Assembly (NCBI GenBank): GCA_030272585.1
Contig: BSYQ01000003.1
Coordinates: 4,402,001-4,466,000 of the forward strand
Direction of reading: 5' to 3'
DNA: 64,000 nt
DNA from: Bryopsis sp. KO-2023
Taxonomy: Eukaryota; Chlorophyta; Ulvophyceae; Bryopsidales; Bryopsidaceae
Part shown: positions 1 to 12,800 of the stretch, piece by piece
Numbering within the stretch: the first letter of the stretch is position 1
Layout: every line of letters begins with the position of its first letter
Translations under genes and position numbers: made by a program
Notes under the pieces: generated by a model
Seen by the model: the letters and a program-made list of their open reading frames with translations, nothing else
Told to the model about the DNA's origin: nothing
Database searches by the model: none

Positions 1-189
1 AAAACACCTTGTATTGCTGTACGTATTTTTTTTTCAATTGCAAGCCCCACAATTTTAATGATGCAAGTGTGTACAGATGTACTCACACACATACATCTGA
101 GTGATACACGGATCATGAAAGTCCGAGAATAAAAACTCTCCTTAAAAAAAAAATTGATGTGAGAAAAATTGCATGCACGCTCCGCATAC

Positions 190-3100
190 CTTGATTGTTC
201 TTGTCTTCATCACGGCCGGCGATTTCTGACAGCTGGGAATGAATGTTTTTCGTGTCCGAAAGCAACGCCCCGACTTCCTCCAGCAGGTTCCCCGACTCAC
301 AAGCTGCACAATGCCCCCCCCCCCCAAAAAAAAAGAGGAAATTTAGTGCTCGTGAAAGATCAATGAAAGATCAAGCACGATTGTGGCCCAAAATTTGAAA
401 ACACCGCTTTCCGTTGGAAAACTTCCATTGTGATTGAGCCAAGACATGCAGATTCACCGTTCCAGTGTCGACCCATCGATGCGATTTGATCGGTCGAGGG
501 AATTCGACATTATTCAGCACTGTGTGGATGCAATCCTAACCTGTCACATAAGCAGAAGGCCCCCCAGGCTGACATCTAGTCATGGAGCTGAAAGCGCCGT
601 CCCCCACTTCCACCCCCACCGCCTCGGCTTTCCCTTGAATTTGATTGGCAACTTCCCTGGACATCCTATCGGTTACGCTGGCCCCCGATTTCATCATTTT
701 GTCCTTGAGGTCATGGAAGGCCGAGTTGACCGCCGCAACCCGTGCGTCCGGAGATTTGCTCAAAATGGATCGAAAGAATGGGTGCAAGGCTCCCTCGAAA
801 TAATGGGGAAACACGGAGGGGGTAAATTGCCTCAAGCACTCTTCTGGGGTCAACCGGCTGGCTGGAACAAAACACAAACCAAAACACGAAGCTAATTTAT
901 TGATTTGGGGGGGGGGAGGGGGGAAATCTCGAAAGCTGATGGAGGAAACCATAAAATGGAGCAAATGGTGTTGCATTCCTTTTCTTTTTTTTTTCCAGGC
1001 ACCACCACGAACACAAGGGGACCACCAAACAAAGAAATATGATAGATTTTGAGTGAGCAATAATGATGAATTGGGATTGTGTTGACATACCAGGGTCCAG
1101 ATGAATCATCTTCAAGACTAATTCCCGGACATCTGGCTCCACCTGATCAACAGCAAAAAGGAATAACCATCATGACTAGATTCTTTCAATCTCAGTGCAG
1201 GGACTTGGGGGAGAGTAAAAAAAAAAAAAACAGAGTTACGTCAATTCGATCAATTCCATTTGAAACTCATCGAGCGAAACTGCTTACCCCAGCAAGAACA
1301 GATTCCGGAGAGTAGTCCCCCTTGCGATAACTCAGCAGCTGCAACAGAACAGTGACCTCCAGTCAGTCAATCTAGCGTCTGCACCTTGTTTCTGTCATTA
1401 GCCCACTCTCAAAAAACCAGGTCGTCTTATCCACACATCATGGATTTTTTTTACGTAATTATGAAGAAGGGGGGTTAGTAGGGGGGGTTGGAGGGAATCC
1501 ATGATGAAATTTCAGCTATCTGCCCACAGAATCTACAAAACATAGTGCCGGCGTTTCAAAAAAAAATGCAGAAAAAAAAGGGTCTTGTGAATTGGGCTAA
1601 CCTGGGAGAGATCGAAGAGAGCCTTTCCGTCGAGAAACAGTTCTGCGATGGCGCAGCCAGTAGAGAACACATCCATCGAAGGAAGCAAGGGGCCTTTCGG
1701 AGCTTTTCCAGTGCCTTCGAAGAATCGCTCAGGTGCAACATAGCAACGCCGCCGGCTCCCGATGTCAAAATAGTATGAAAAATCTGCCTGGAGTAAAAAA
1801 AAACAACAAAAGAAAACAGCTCATTAATCACAAATGGCTCGAATCGAACACAGGCAGTTTTTCCTATTTCTATTTCTAAATAAAAACAAGAAAAACACCA
1901 CTGAGAAATGAACAAGTCACACATCCAGCAATACAACCAGCCAAATAAAATAATCATACGTTCGGTTTGCCTTGACTTTCCAGCGAAATATTTAAATCTT
2001 CAACTTTTGGCCAATAAGAACCAATAAAAAAGTTCAGCATAGATGTTGACAGTTGAACTGTACATATTCTTAATTTTTTTCATTTTCTTTATTTTTCAAT
2101 TGAAAAAAGCTTACTGGATTGTCTGCGGGCAGATACGTTGGCTTGTAGGATGCGAAATCTGTGAGAAACACCCAATTCCACGACGAAACCAGAACATTTT
2201 CGCACTTGACATCTCCATGACAGACATTCTTCCCGTGGCATTGCTTCAACGCGTGCAGCAATTGGAACGTAACCCAGCGCTGTCGAGGAACAGAGAAGAA
2301 AAAAACAAAAACAAAACAAAATCTTCACCAAAGGGATATCATAATTTCTATATTTGAGAATAGCACATTATGCAATTTTCTGTACTGGCTCCTTTTTTTG
2401 TCTTGTTTTTCCGTGATCTGAATTTCACATTGTTAAAATATTGAAATAAGTGACCAGGCTTTCGCAAAGCTTCGTGAGTGTTTTTTTATTATCATTTAGC
2501 GTTTAAAATAAATTGAAAAAAAAAAAACATTTCAAAGTTGTTTCAAGAAGGCATAGTTTTCCAAAAAAAAAAAATGTGAATCCGGAAAATTTTGAGTGAA
2601 AATCGACTGCTCACCTTTTCCACATCATCCAAGAACGGTCGAATGTTCAATCTGTCGTACAAATTTGCATAGATGTGTGGCCTGACCAAATACCCTATGC
2701 TTTCGTTCTGTGAAAAAACCTGGAAAGGCCACAGGTGTGAGTTCGGCACAGACATTAACCGATCCCTTCAGCAGAAACCAAACAAAAGTACACTTAACGA
2801 TGGGAACTGTAAAAATAGAACTGTCCGTGTTTAGAGGATGTGCTAATCAGACTAATCATCTCCAGTCTGTCTGTCATTCAGTAGTAATGCCCAAGGCTTG
2901 ATGCCCTGCAATGGTCACACTTTGTGCATGAACAAATGTGTGACATCGGCAACAGAACAAAAAACAGAACTCGACATACCGAATCTCAGTGAGCTGCCGC
3001 TCATATGGCTTCAGATCGACACGGTCCCCCCTCATGTGATAAACTTTGACCACCAAAGCACCGACATCGTGGACGCATAGCACCGTTTTCAACACTCTTC

Positions 3101-3674
3101 CACCCCCTGCAGCACAATTTGCACCATCATGCAACACATCCGATCAGATTATCCTCAGCTGATCTGATCACCAAGAGCTCCAGCAAAATATCCATTATTC
3201 ATCACAGACTGCGATCTGTGTCACTGGGCCAGCTCCAGGAATAACAGATTATCGATGTTGAAAAGATGTTGAAAAGATCGCAAAATCTATTGCATTGGCT
3301 GATTGATCGACATTTGGCAGACAGTCTGGAAAGCAACCTTTGATCACTCACAGTTTTCCCATTATCGACCAAGAAAAAGAAAAAGTTAACAGAAACCATC
3401 AGGGGTGTTGCAGCCCCCTTCGACGTCGCCTCAGCGCTAAGTACTACACCCAGCGATTCTCCCACAGAGTCGTGCGAGATCTCTGATTCGAGTTGAAGCC
3501 CCTAACGTCGCGTCCCTCATCCCTTGCTATCGATCGTGGAAGTCCGTTTTCGACCCACAAACATATAAACGTCACGTTCTCCTGCTCACCCAGTAAATCT
3601 TTGTAAACTACATTAGGGAGCTCCGCGAGCTGCTCAGGATGCAATCGCTGCGGCGTGGCAAGCTGATTTCCCAT
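190..3674 (-). CDS. VPS15: VPS15/PIK3R4-like regulatory protein kinase of class III PI3-kinase (N-terminal part; runs off the left edge)
   Basis: VPS15 is the regulatory kinase-like subunit that anchors and activates VPS34 on endosomal and autophagic membranes. Nine exons are seen: 3674-3590, 3106-2980, 2765-2615, 2279-2115, 1787-1602, 1338-1288, 1142-1091, 861-541 and 303-190. Phases are consistent and give about 417 residues. The ATG at 3674 opens with MGNQLA, the conserved N-myristoylation start of this family. The kinase domain shows VVKVY (lysine), the HGDVKCEN catalytic loop, TDFAS where ordinary kinases have DFG, and YVAPERF. The DFG-to-DFA change is normal for VPS15. Exon 8 begins the helical region after the kinase. 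The HEAT and WD40 parts must lie beyond base 1. The identification is strong; exact exon edges are inferred. Confidence 0.92.
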
Positions 3675-4044
3675 ATCTGAAACTCCCCTTCACAGAACAA
3701 CTCACTCGACTGATATCATTCTCGCAAAAAAAACTACAGTTTCCGTGTGTGTTCGCCGTGCCCGACTTTGTCGGACTCGATGTGTCACATCTCCGAAACG
3801 ATCACAAATTCGTTGGACAATCTTTTCCGAAAGCGATTGATTTTACTGTGGACCGTCGACGTCAAAGTGTTTCACCATCTTTTCCTCCCCCGTCTTGAAC
3901 TCATTTCCCCCACGAAATTTTCACATTTGAGATGGTTTTGCGGACCGCAACGTCAGATATGACGACTTTCAACCCAACGATTTCCTAGACGTCCTTGCGA
4001 TTCCGTGTGTGGAGAAACGACCTGGGGAAACTGTGGTGGCGACG
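3675..4044. promoter_or_regulatory. Shared divergent 5' region of VPS15 (-) and the membrane-protein gene (+)
   Basis: The two start codons face away from each other with 370 bp between them, so both promoters and 5' leaders must lie here. I see no TATA box or other convincing motif. Short open frames inside it look like chance. Confidence 0.5.
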
Positions 4045-5430
4045 ATGGTTTCAACGATCACACTCAAAGCGGGCGTTTCCGTGTTACTCTTGTCGCTGTT
4101 GATACCGTCCAGCTCCGGAAATTTCCACCCGTCGGATTTCATACAGACTTCGAGGAGGGCTCAGTTTCACGGGAAACGAACGCATTGGCACGACCTGTTA
4201 GGGCGGCACTGTCCTAGATTCGGCGTCAACACGGTGATCGCCGTCCCGTTGCCCAAACCAAAAGGTTGCTGACTGGTATTATTCACTAGGTTGGTTCTTT
4301 GAGCAAATTTTTTCATTCACCTCTTCTCCAAGTATGATGCCCTTAGTCATAAAAAATTCAGATCATTATGTTTGGTTTCTGTTTGTGTTTTTTTGGATTT
4401 CTGTATGGAAAGGGGGGCTGAAAGATTGCCTTTTGGGTGTTTTAATGCTAATTTCGAGAAAAATCGAATTCTAGAAACTTTGAACATCAGAGAAAAAGGG
4501 GTCGTTTTTTGAAATCACCTAACTATAATATCGATCACTGTGGAATGAACATAACACCAGCTTCTCAGCAGGAAAAAACAAACAAACAAACGAAGAAACT
4601 AGGAAGTGATAATTTTTTTGGTGTGGGGATTTATTCCAAGGGTTTGATGATGTCGACGACTACAAGGTCCAACTGTCTTTCGATCACGAGCGGCTGCTGA
4701 CCTCCTGGGTGACTGTCATAGCAAAGCATCCGAGGTTGGCGGTCGGATGGGAAGCTGTGAATGCCAAAGGAATGGACAGCGTTTTTGTGCCGTTCGTGAA
4801 CCTGGAAATGGTCAGTAGAGGGGACAGGCTGGTGAAGGTTCGAGCAAATTCGTTTCGACTGCCCAAGGACTACTTGGGGGCTCATGAGCGGCTGGTGGAG
4901 GAATACGCGAATGCCACCCATTGGCCAAAGCATGTCATGATAAAGTGGGTGAATCCAGCGATTCGGCAATTTATTTATTGTTATTATTTTTATTTTTTTG
5001 ATTGAGCGATCTAGCAGTAGAGCCCCCCTTCGGGGGGTTTTCCTTTCTGCTGTTTTTCCTTTCTGCTGGAGCGCTGGGTCTGGGTCGATACAGCAGCAAT
5101 TGAAAATAACGCACGAATGAAAAATAGGATATGATAAAAATAACAATTATGACGATGATAATAATAATAATTGATTGGTGGTTGATTGCTCCTGGTGAGC
5201 CCTGAGGTTTGCTGTAATGAATTCGTAGATACACCTGGGAGAACCTCGATCAAGTGGATGCAGATCGAGGCCTGATGGTCCTTCTGTATGGAGGGTTGAT
5301 GGCTTTAACAGTGGCAATGTTCGGAGTAGTGGTTTCTTACAAAGACAAGTTCACAGAATTCATCAGAGAAGTGGCGATCGAACAAGATGTTGGCAATATG
5401 GGAGGACCCAGCGGCGAAAAGGCAGATTAA
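4045..5430 (+). CDS. Conserved plant-type secretory-pathway single-pass membrane protein of unknown function
   Basis: Three exons (4045-4264, 4641-4944, 5229-5430) encode 241 residues. The ATG at 4045 gives a clean signal peptide of about 24 residues (hydrophobic VSVLLLSLLIP). A lumenal domain follows with THWHDLLGRHCPRFGV, a PKP run, a DHERLLTSW block and a conserved THWPKHVMIKYTW stretch spanning the second splice. One transmembrane helix lies at about 190-213 (LMVLLYGGLMALTVAMFGVV), with a short cytoplasmic tail ending GGPSGEKAD. From memory the arrangement matches a family of uncharacterised land-plant membrane proteins that share the THWHD and HWPKH blocks; I cannot give a function. The first donor is GTTGCT, unusual but supported by phase and conservation. 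It is divergent from VPS15. Confidence 0.8.
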
Positions 5431-6080
5431 GGCGACCAGCTCCCAAGACGTCATTTCATTTTTCTTCGATTTAGTTTGCCATGCAATTTTTGCTGCGGTG
5501 GTGAAAATAGGGAGGTAGTTTTTGTTTAGTTGGCGGGACGGGGTGGTTCATGGAGTTTTCTCTGTTTCCCTGAACAGGTTTGGTCGAACTGGAGCTGGGT
5601 TGAATATCGACTTCAGTCCTTTTTAAATCCGCTTGGGCCTATGTACCAGTTATCAGCTCTGTTGCGAAATGCTTCTTGTAAGGAAAAGCCACGCCCAGCT
5701 TCAATCTCTCTACCCATGGAGTTTCCTTTTGGTGACCCTCGTTCCTTCCATTCACTAAACGGTTTGTGGGGGCTCGACCCTTGTGGTTTGATTGCCCTTT
5801 CTGACCACACTCGTTCATTTATCCAAAATATAGAATGTGGTTGTTTTCATCGTAGAGTCCATCAGGGAATCCTTCCTCTGAGTTGAACTTAGGGACAGTC
5901 CATTGTTCATTAGGCAGTTTTTGTTCTTGAGGGAAAATGGGTTGCCTTTCCACTGGGCGGAAGCTGTGTGGGACGTGCCTGCACAACACCCCCAAAAAAA
6001 TTGAGGCATCCAGACATTGTTTTGGTGTCTTTAAACCCAGATCCCGCCTGAATATAATCTATTAGACAAAAATGGGTCAA
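5431..6080. other. Convergent intergenic region, no gene seen
   Basis: This lies between the stop of the membrane-protein gene (+) and the stop of the CNBD gene (-) and presumably holds both 3' UTRs. The longest open frame (118 codons on +) shows no domain, codon bias or splice logic. Confidence 0.5.
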
Positions 6081-9000
6081 CTAATTTGGCAGAAGGGGGG
6101 GGGGTCTAGAGTACCTCAAAGTCGACCCCATCTCTCTCTTGGTCGAGTTGTTCGACTCTTCTTCTGTCTTCTCTTCCTTGGGTTCCTTCGTCTGCACTGC
6201 ATTCCCCGCAGTCGATTTACCTTTCGGTGGCTTGAAGGTCACGTACCATACGTCCTGCTCATCGTCTTCTCTTGAGGCAGCCGGCTGCTGATTTTGCTGC
6301 TCCTGTGAATGCACGGCAGGAATATGATATTGATGCCTAACCCACGCATGCCGCCCGTGCACAAGGCATTCGGGGTCTTCGAATCCGTGAGTGTCTTCCC
6401 CAGGATCCAGGAAGCCGCCAACAGCCATCGGAGCCTTTCTTTTCCCTTGTGGAAGAGCGCCTGTCTGTGCTTTGGGCTCCGAGAATGTGTCTATGCACTG
6501 CGAGGATGAGTCGTGGATGGGCTGGGAATGTTGGCCCTTTTCCTGTGCCGTCGAGTTTTCTTCCGGGCTTTCCTTTGTGTGGAGGACAACTTCGATAGCA
6601 GATGCACTGGGGGCTTCTGATCCGTATCCTTCCGTCGATCTCATTACTTCCACTTCTTCGGCCGGAATTTTGAACGCTTCAGACATCTGCAAGGAGGCCA
6701 AACACCCAAGCCTATTAGATACAAACAACAACAAAAACAACAGTGATATAAACAACAGTGGCTGTAATTCAAGCAAGGCGGTGGCGCTGCTCGATCAATG
6801 CTTGTCAACACCTGTTTCCATTTACGTGCATCGTCAGTGAGAGGAGGAGGAACTGGATGGTTGGGTAGAGGGGCAGGCACGGCGACTGCGGGCAGCTCGG
6901 AATCTCTAGAAAAAACCAAAGTTGGCACGATCAGCACCAAAGTACTAAATATTTCTTTTCGGCCTTTATTGGCAGCAAGCTTGCACTAAAGTGCGCTGAC
7001 GGGTCTATCTCACCTGCCAATTTGGCTTACTGCATCCAGTCTTGCAGCTGATACCTTGCTTCCATCCAGATGAAAGGCCTCTACTTTCTCTTTTGCTGGT
7101 TTTTTGCATTCGCTCAGTTGTTCACACGAGCTCTGGGTTGGTACATACACATCCTTGGCTTGTTTGAGTCCGGGCACCAACTCCTTTTGGGTCATCCCCT
7201 TGGTGGTGGCATCTGATATGATCTGCTGCATGCGCTTGGTAAGGTCTTTGGGATCAAGCTCCCTTTGGGTTACCATTTTGAGCTGGAGAGAGATAGCCTT
7301 GATGAGGAGACTCTTGGAGGATTCCATTATCATTTCGAAAGCCGCAGTGATTTTTGCTGGAGTCGCTTTGGCGAGTGCGTTTTTGAAGTCATTTATCGTG
7401 ACGCTGATCAGCTGAACCACATTCCAGATCGACTGTCGGCCACGTTGAAAAGAAAAACAAAAAAACTGCACACAAGTGGAGGCCCCTTTTGTATTTATGG
7501 GCTATGCAAGTTAAACAGCCGAGATGGGTTCTGTTCAGCGCGTCGCTGGGCGGCTGGTTCTCACCTTACATGCAGATTTTGTCTTGAGGGAAGCCCACAG
7601 TCTTTGGCCTTTGATAGCAGTGGCTTCTCCAAAGCACTCCCCTCTCCTCAAATTCATCAGCTGGAGACTGGTATTTCTTCCTGTTATTTCGTTCGTAGAT
7701 TCACTCGGCTCTGTCCTTCCTTCATCCAGTCCTACTATCCCACTCTGGACCATGCATTCTCCGCTCTCCACCAAATATATACATGGCGCTGGCTCCCATG
7801 ATCGAAGAAGCCTGGTTTCCTTCGGATACTCTTCAACCCGACAAAGCTGGCTGAGGGCTTGTATTTCATCCGAAGAAAGAGATGCAGTGAACAGTTTGCT
7901 CTCTTTCAATATCCGTTCAGCACGCAGCGCACTCCCTGGCGCATCCAGCTGGAGAGACTGAGTATGTTCTTCCTTCGATACTACCAACCAAGTGCTGGGT
8001 TTGTCAATCCTTGCAATCTTTGATGTGCTCCCGTTTCCTCCATCCGTGTTTCGAAATGCCGAGAGGAGAAAGTCAGAACTGGGACGTAAAAGCTTCAGTT
8101 TATTGTGAGATACCGCCACATCACCCCGTTCCTCGATGCATCCGAATCCTGAAAGAACGACGACAAGCTCCTTCCCACGTAGTTGCTCCTCGATCTCCTC
8201 GATTGGTCCCAAAACCACCTCCTGGTTTTCTTCAAACTTTGCGCATTTCGCGTGCCGACACAATGCAAGGCGAGCTTGCCAAGGTATAGACCTGAAATAG
8301 CTCAGTCTCCCCAATGTATTTGCAAGAATCTGGGTATCCGAGGGTTCTCGACTGACTGGAGGATTTCCGAAGAAAGCATTGATGGACTCAATTTCGTCAG
8401 GGGTAAACAAAGCTTCCTGGAAGAGTGGTGAGGAGGGTCCGTCCTACAGAGCATAGTCGAAATTCCAACGAAGCTATGTCTCACATAATCACGCACACAG
8501 AAAACAGGGTCGTGCAAACAGGATACCTCAGCAGAATCTGCTTCCGCATCAGGTGCATGGCGAGCCTGGCCTTCATCCAATTTTTGGGGATCTTCGTCTT
8601 CTGGATGGACCCTTGGTGCCGCCGCCACTTCGAAGGATTTGCTATCTTGCGTCGAAAATCCCTCATATGCTTCCTCAAAGTCTAGTGCATCCTCCTCCTC
8701 CACAAAGGCCTGATCGGTCCCAACCACCTCATTCGAGGGGGGCGGTCGATAAGAAATTGCTCTCTGTACGACCTGCTCCTTATCCTCCTCCTCGATGTAG
8801 GACATCGCTTGCGCAACGGAAAAAGACTTGCATCTTGTGTCCAAATCCAGGTTAGGATTGAGCGATCGACTTCTGTAGAACTGTCCATATCTTTGTCCTT
8901 CAGGCAACGCCTTGATCACGCGATTGTAAGATATCGTCCGAACAATGTCTACGTATCTCATAGTTTTGGGTTTCATGGCATCCAGACTCGGAGAGCCGAA

Positions 9001-9589
9001 AGATGCTTCCGACGCCGTTGTAATACATCTGGAGCGGGAGGGAGACCGCGATCGTGTTTGGTTTGATGGCGTTGCCTGAGGCCCGAGACGAAGAAAAGCG
9101 ATCGCTGGCTTTATGATCTTATCGGCAATCTTTTTTCGGAGGCTTTTGCCGTAGTACACCCGTGGAGCAGAGGAGAGCTGCGTTCGAAGCACACGTTTCC
9201 CATTTTGCTGTCAGTTACAGCGCCTCTCTATTTCAAAAAACGTTCCTATGCGAGCGTTACCTTCGGTGGGTTTTTCCTCGTCAGAGTCTCAGCGACCAGC
9301 AAAGATAGCTCTGTTGGACTTTCCACACCGGTGATTTCTGCAAGGAAAGAGTCGATCCGTGGGAGATGCGGCTCGAGCAACTGAACTGCAGGGAAGAGCT
9401 GCGTTGGCACATCATCGAAACAAACATCGTTCTCCTCCAGGGTGTCGACCTACGCACATGGGAAGAGTCACCGTCTCGACGCGCGTGAATCGTTTCTCTG
9501 GCTGGGAATCAACTGGGTAGTTTTCGATGAAGGAGGGGACGGACCGTTGTGAGATGCACCTCTACGGCCGCCTTTTCTTGGGACGCCAT
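6081..9589 (-). CDS. Large protein with two cyclic-nucleotide-binding-like domains
   Basis: Exons 9449-9261, 9207-8527, 8416-7565, 7432-7014, 6905-6812 and 6686-6081 (stop CTA on +) join in phase. The first exon is less certain: an ATG at 9589 gives 15 codons and needs a GTCCGT donor. The product is about 960 residues. A first CNBD-like fold lies at about 340-430 (FRSIPWQARLALCR, FEENQEVV, VVVLSGFGCIEE). A second, more typical one follows at about 470-585 (KLFTASLSSDEIQ, IYLVESGECMV, LRRGECFGEA). The usual phosphate-binding R-(T/S)-A signature is not evident, so nucleotide binding is uncertain. The N-terminal third is Ser/Arg rich with acidic stretches; the C-terminal third is low complexity. 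No transmembrane segments or kinase domain are seen, so it is neither a channel nor PKG. Function is unknown. Confidence 0.75.
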
Positions 9590-9870
9590 GGATAAGACGA
9601 GCAGCACCACGCAGGTTCCCCTGTTTGCCGCATGGAAGTGGAATTCTTCCCAGTGTCAATGCATGAGTCAGCTCACATCACATCAAGGAATTCAAAAGTC
9701 GACGCCTTTCTCCTTCCGACCAATATTGAGCGAAATAGAACGCGATACTGTACTTTGCTTCTCGTGACTGCAGTCCTCTTAGGGTTATCTACAGTTTGCG
9801 AGTGGTTCGCCCCTCGAGGTTCCAAGGAGACCTCGTAGAAACTGTCATATTGTGAGAATTGGTTCTCCCT
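9590..9870. promoter_or_regulatory. Divergent promoter region between the CNBD gene (-) and the CD36-family gene (+)
   Basis: There are 281 bp between the inferred start codons. If the CNBD first exon is mis-modelled the boundary will shift. No clear core promoter element is visible. Confidence 0.4.
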
Positions 9871-12800
9871 ATGGCCCGAGGGGCTTTGTGTTGTGTTGGT
9901 TTGCCTTGCTTGGCTGTCTTGGCAGCACTGTGTGTTGTGACAAGGCTCTTTGCACCCCGGTTTATCGACCAACAGATCTCAGCCGGGGTAAGCGATATAT
10001 TTATATGTGTGTGTTGCGTGTCGTCTTTGTTCTGTTGGTTTCCCAGCTCTTGTCACAGGGCGTGGGTTAGGTTTTTTTTTCCCCTTCTGTTATTCAGTTT
10101 CAGACGTTGATGGGATGTTGCATGGTTTTTGTAGATTCGCGAAAATATCGTTTTGAATCCCAGCGTGTCAAGAGACATATATGGTGGGGGGAAAGGTCGT
10201 CCAAAAAGAAACAGCACCATGTTCTTGATTTTTTTTGTTTTTTGGGTTGAATTTCATGCATCAACCATCCATCAAATTGATGAACAGAACTCGAAAGGAA
10301 CAGAAATCGAAAGGAATAGTCTGCCTCCGGTGCAATAATCGGAAAAAAGAAAAACCAAAAAATTGTCTCGAAAAAGTCGCAACAAAATTTTGCAAAGAAA
10401 TCGAATTGCTGCCTGAAGCTGTGATGCATATGCATTCACTGGTCCATTATCCTTGTTTTTATTTCAGCAGAGATAATCTCTCTGAGGGATTTTCTTGAGA
10501 AGCAACGGGAATACAGTTTTTTCGGTTATGATGTTGTCACAGATTCCTTTCTGAACAACACCCAGTCAGATGCTTCGCCGACCTACATGAAGTTCTACTT
10601 TTTCAACATAACAAATCTGGAGGATGTGCGGGAAAAGGGTTCGAAACCTGTTCTGGTAATGATCTCGATGACGTCCTTTCGTATAGCCATGAAATTTTCG
10701 TTTTTCAACTTTGCGGTCCCTCGAAAACCCTCATGCAAATCCAGGCTAAAAAAAATTGATCATATGAAAAAGAAACCCTGGTAAACAAAGGAAAGCATAA
10801 GCCAAAGTGAATGGTAGGTAGTAGGGTTTGGGTGATGTCTCTCGAACAGAAAAATAAACAACCATCGTTTTCCTTTATTGAAATCAAAGGCGGGCCAATA
10901 TATCTTGATAGAAGTGATATTTCTGGAAGAATCAGGAATTGATTTTTACCAGTCAGACATAGAACATCATACATTATGAGGGTGTGTGTGTGTTGATGGA
11001 CAGGAAGAATTGGGTCCTTATACCTATCGTGTTTACTACTCCAGATTCGATGTGGACTTCAATTTTGATGGCCACATTCAATACAAGGTATGCTCAGTCT
11101 TCCAAATTTTTTTCCTTGCTATGCTTGGAAAAAATCCTGTCCTGGGATGTTCTACATGCTGACTTACAAAAACAAAATGAAAAAACTAATTTTTATGAAG
11201 AACCCTCCACCCCTAGTCATTGTGAAGAAGCTCTGTCAGGAAAAAACACCTCCCAGTGACCTTGTGTTCTTCTTGGTTGCTGGTGTCAGTTTTGACTGAT
11301 CATAGCATGATTTTTTTTTATTTTTTTTTTCTGGTAGGATTACAAATATTATGTACCAGAGCCGAGCATGTCTGCTGGCAGTTTCGATGACAAAATCTTC
11401 ACCTTGAACATACCTTTGGTGGGAGCGTTGTCCAGAATCGGAAATGATTACGAATCCTCATTCGTGAGATGGGCTCTTGGACTGGCTACGAAGCAAATAT
11501 CCAGGTTAGCATATTCTTTTTTCTTCTTGCTGGCGTGTTTTTTTAGCACCCCTCAGTAAGGTTTTTGGAATCTTTCAAGAGTTCTTCATGGGGGTGTGAG
11601 TGTAGAAAAAGAGCAAAAAGAGCAAAGGCGTGGGATTGACAGGTTTTATATATGTATATTGTGTGTGTGATTAGCTGGAGCGATGAAGATGCTTTTGGGC
11701 TGTTTGCAAGAAGAACTGTGAGTCAGCTACTCTGGGGATATGAGGTGAGGGAGTGAAATTATAATTGGACATAGAGTGGCTGTCGCTTCTGCTTGTGTTT
11801 TTTTTGTGCTATTGGCTCGATTTACATTTTTATGTGCACCGTTTTGATGTGGTTTGACATATATATGTTAGGACCCTCTGCTGAAGCAATTGTCCAGATT
11901 TGTGGATGTTGATGAAGTTGTGGCATTTTTCGTCAATGGGACTCGAGACTCGGAGGCTGAAATGCTGAACATCATGAACACCGGATTAAAAGACCTATCC
12001 GAAATTGGGCAGGTCAGCCAAAAACTCATCATTGTTTTCTTGGGAACAAGGCCCCCCCCCCCCCAAAAAAAAGCAACCATATCAGTCATTTGCATTTGAC
12101 TTTTTTTAATACCTTTGAAAGTCGAAGAAAAATAAAAGCCCTAACGCAAGATTGGAGAAGCTTCTCTTGCTTGCCTATCGATCAAAGGTCCATATTGACA
12201 CAATGATGTGTGGAATATCCTTTCAGTATGAAATGTGGGAAGGCGAGGTCGAACACGAATGGACGACCCACCAAGAAAAGGTTCGAGGGACGGACGGGAC
12301 GAGGTTTTTCCCAGAAGTCGTCAAAGTGGATCAAGCTGTCGACATCTGGGTCGGAGACCTTTACCGAACATTGACTTTGAGAGGCAAGGAGGTCAAAGAC
12401 TTTTCCGGCGTGGAAGTTGTTCGTTTCGAACTGGTACGGCAAGAAAAAAACAATAAGTAAAAACAACTGAACAAATCTGGCATCGCGAAAATACCCCTAT
12501 CAATCTTGACATGCAGATATTTTGATCCTTAGAAATAAAGAGTATACGTACATTCTTTGTGTTGATTGAAGGATGATGGAGTGTTGATTCCCAATGCTTA
12601 TTATGATCAATCCATCCTCGGCCTCATCAATGTTACGAAGCCGATGACCAGGGCGCAAGGAGCTCCGGTGTATTTCAGCCTTCCCCATTTTTGCCGATCG
12701 AGCGAAGCCCTGAAGAACGGGGTGGTCGGCATGTCCTGTGATCCCGAGCGCCACACGCTCTTCGTCGATGTGGAGCCCAACACAGGTATCGAAGGATTTT

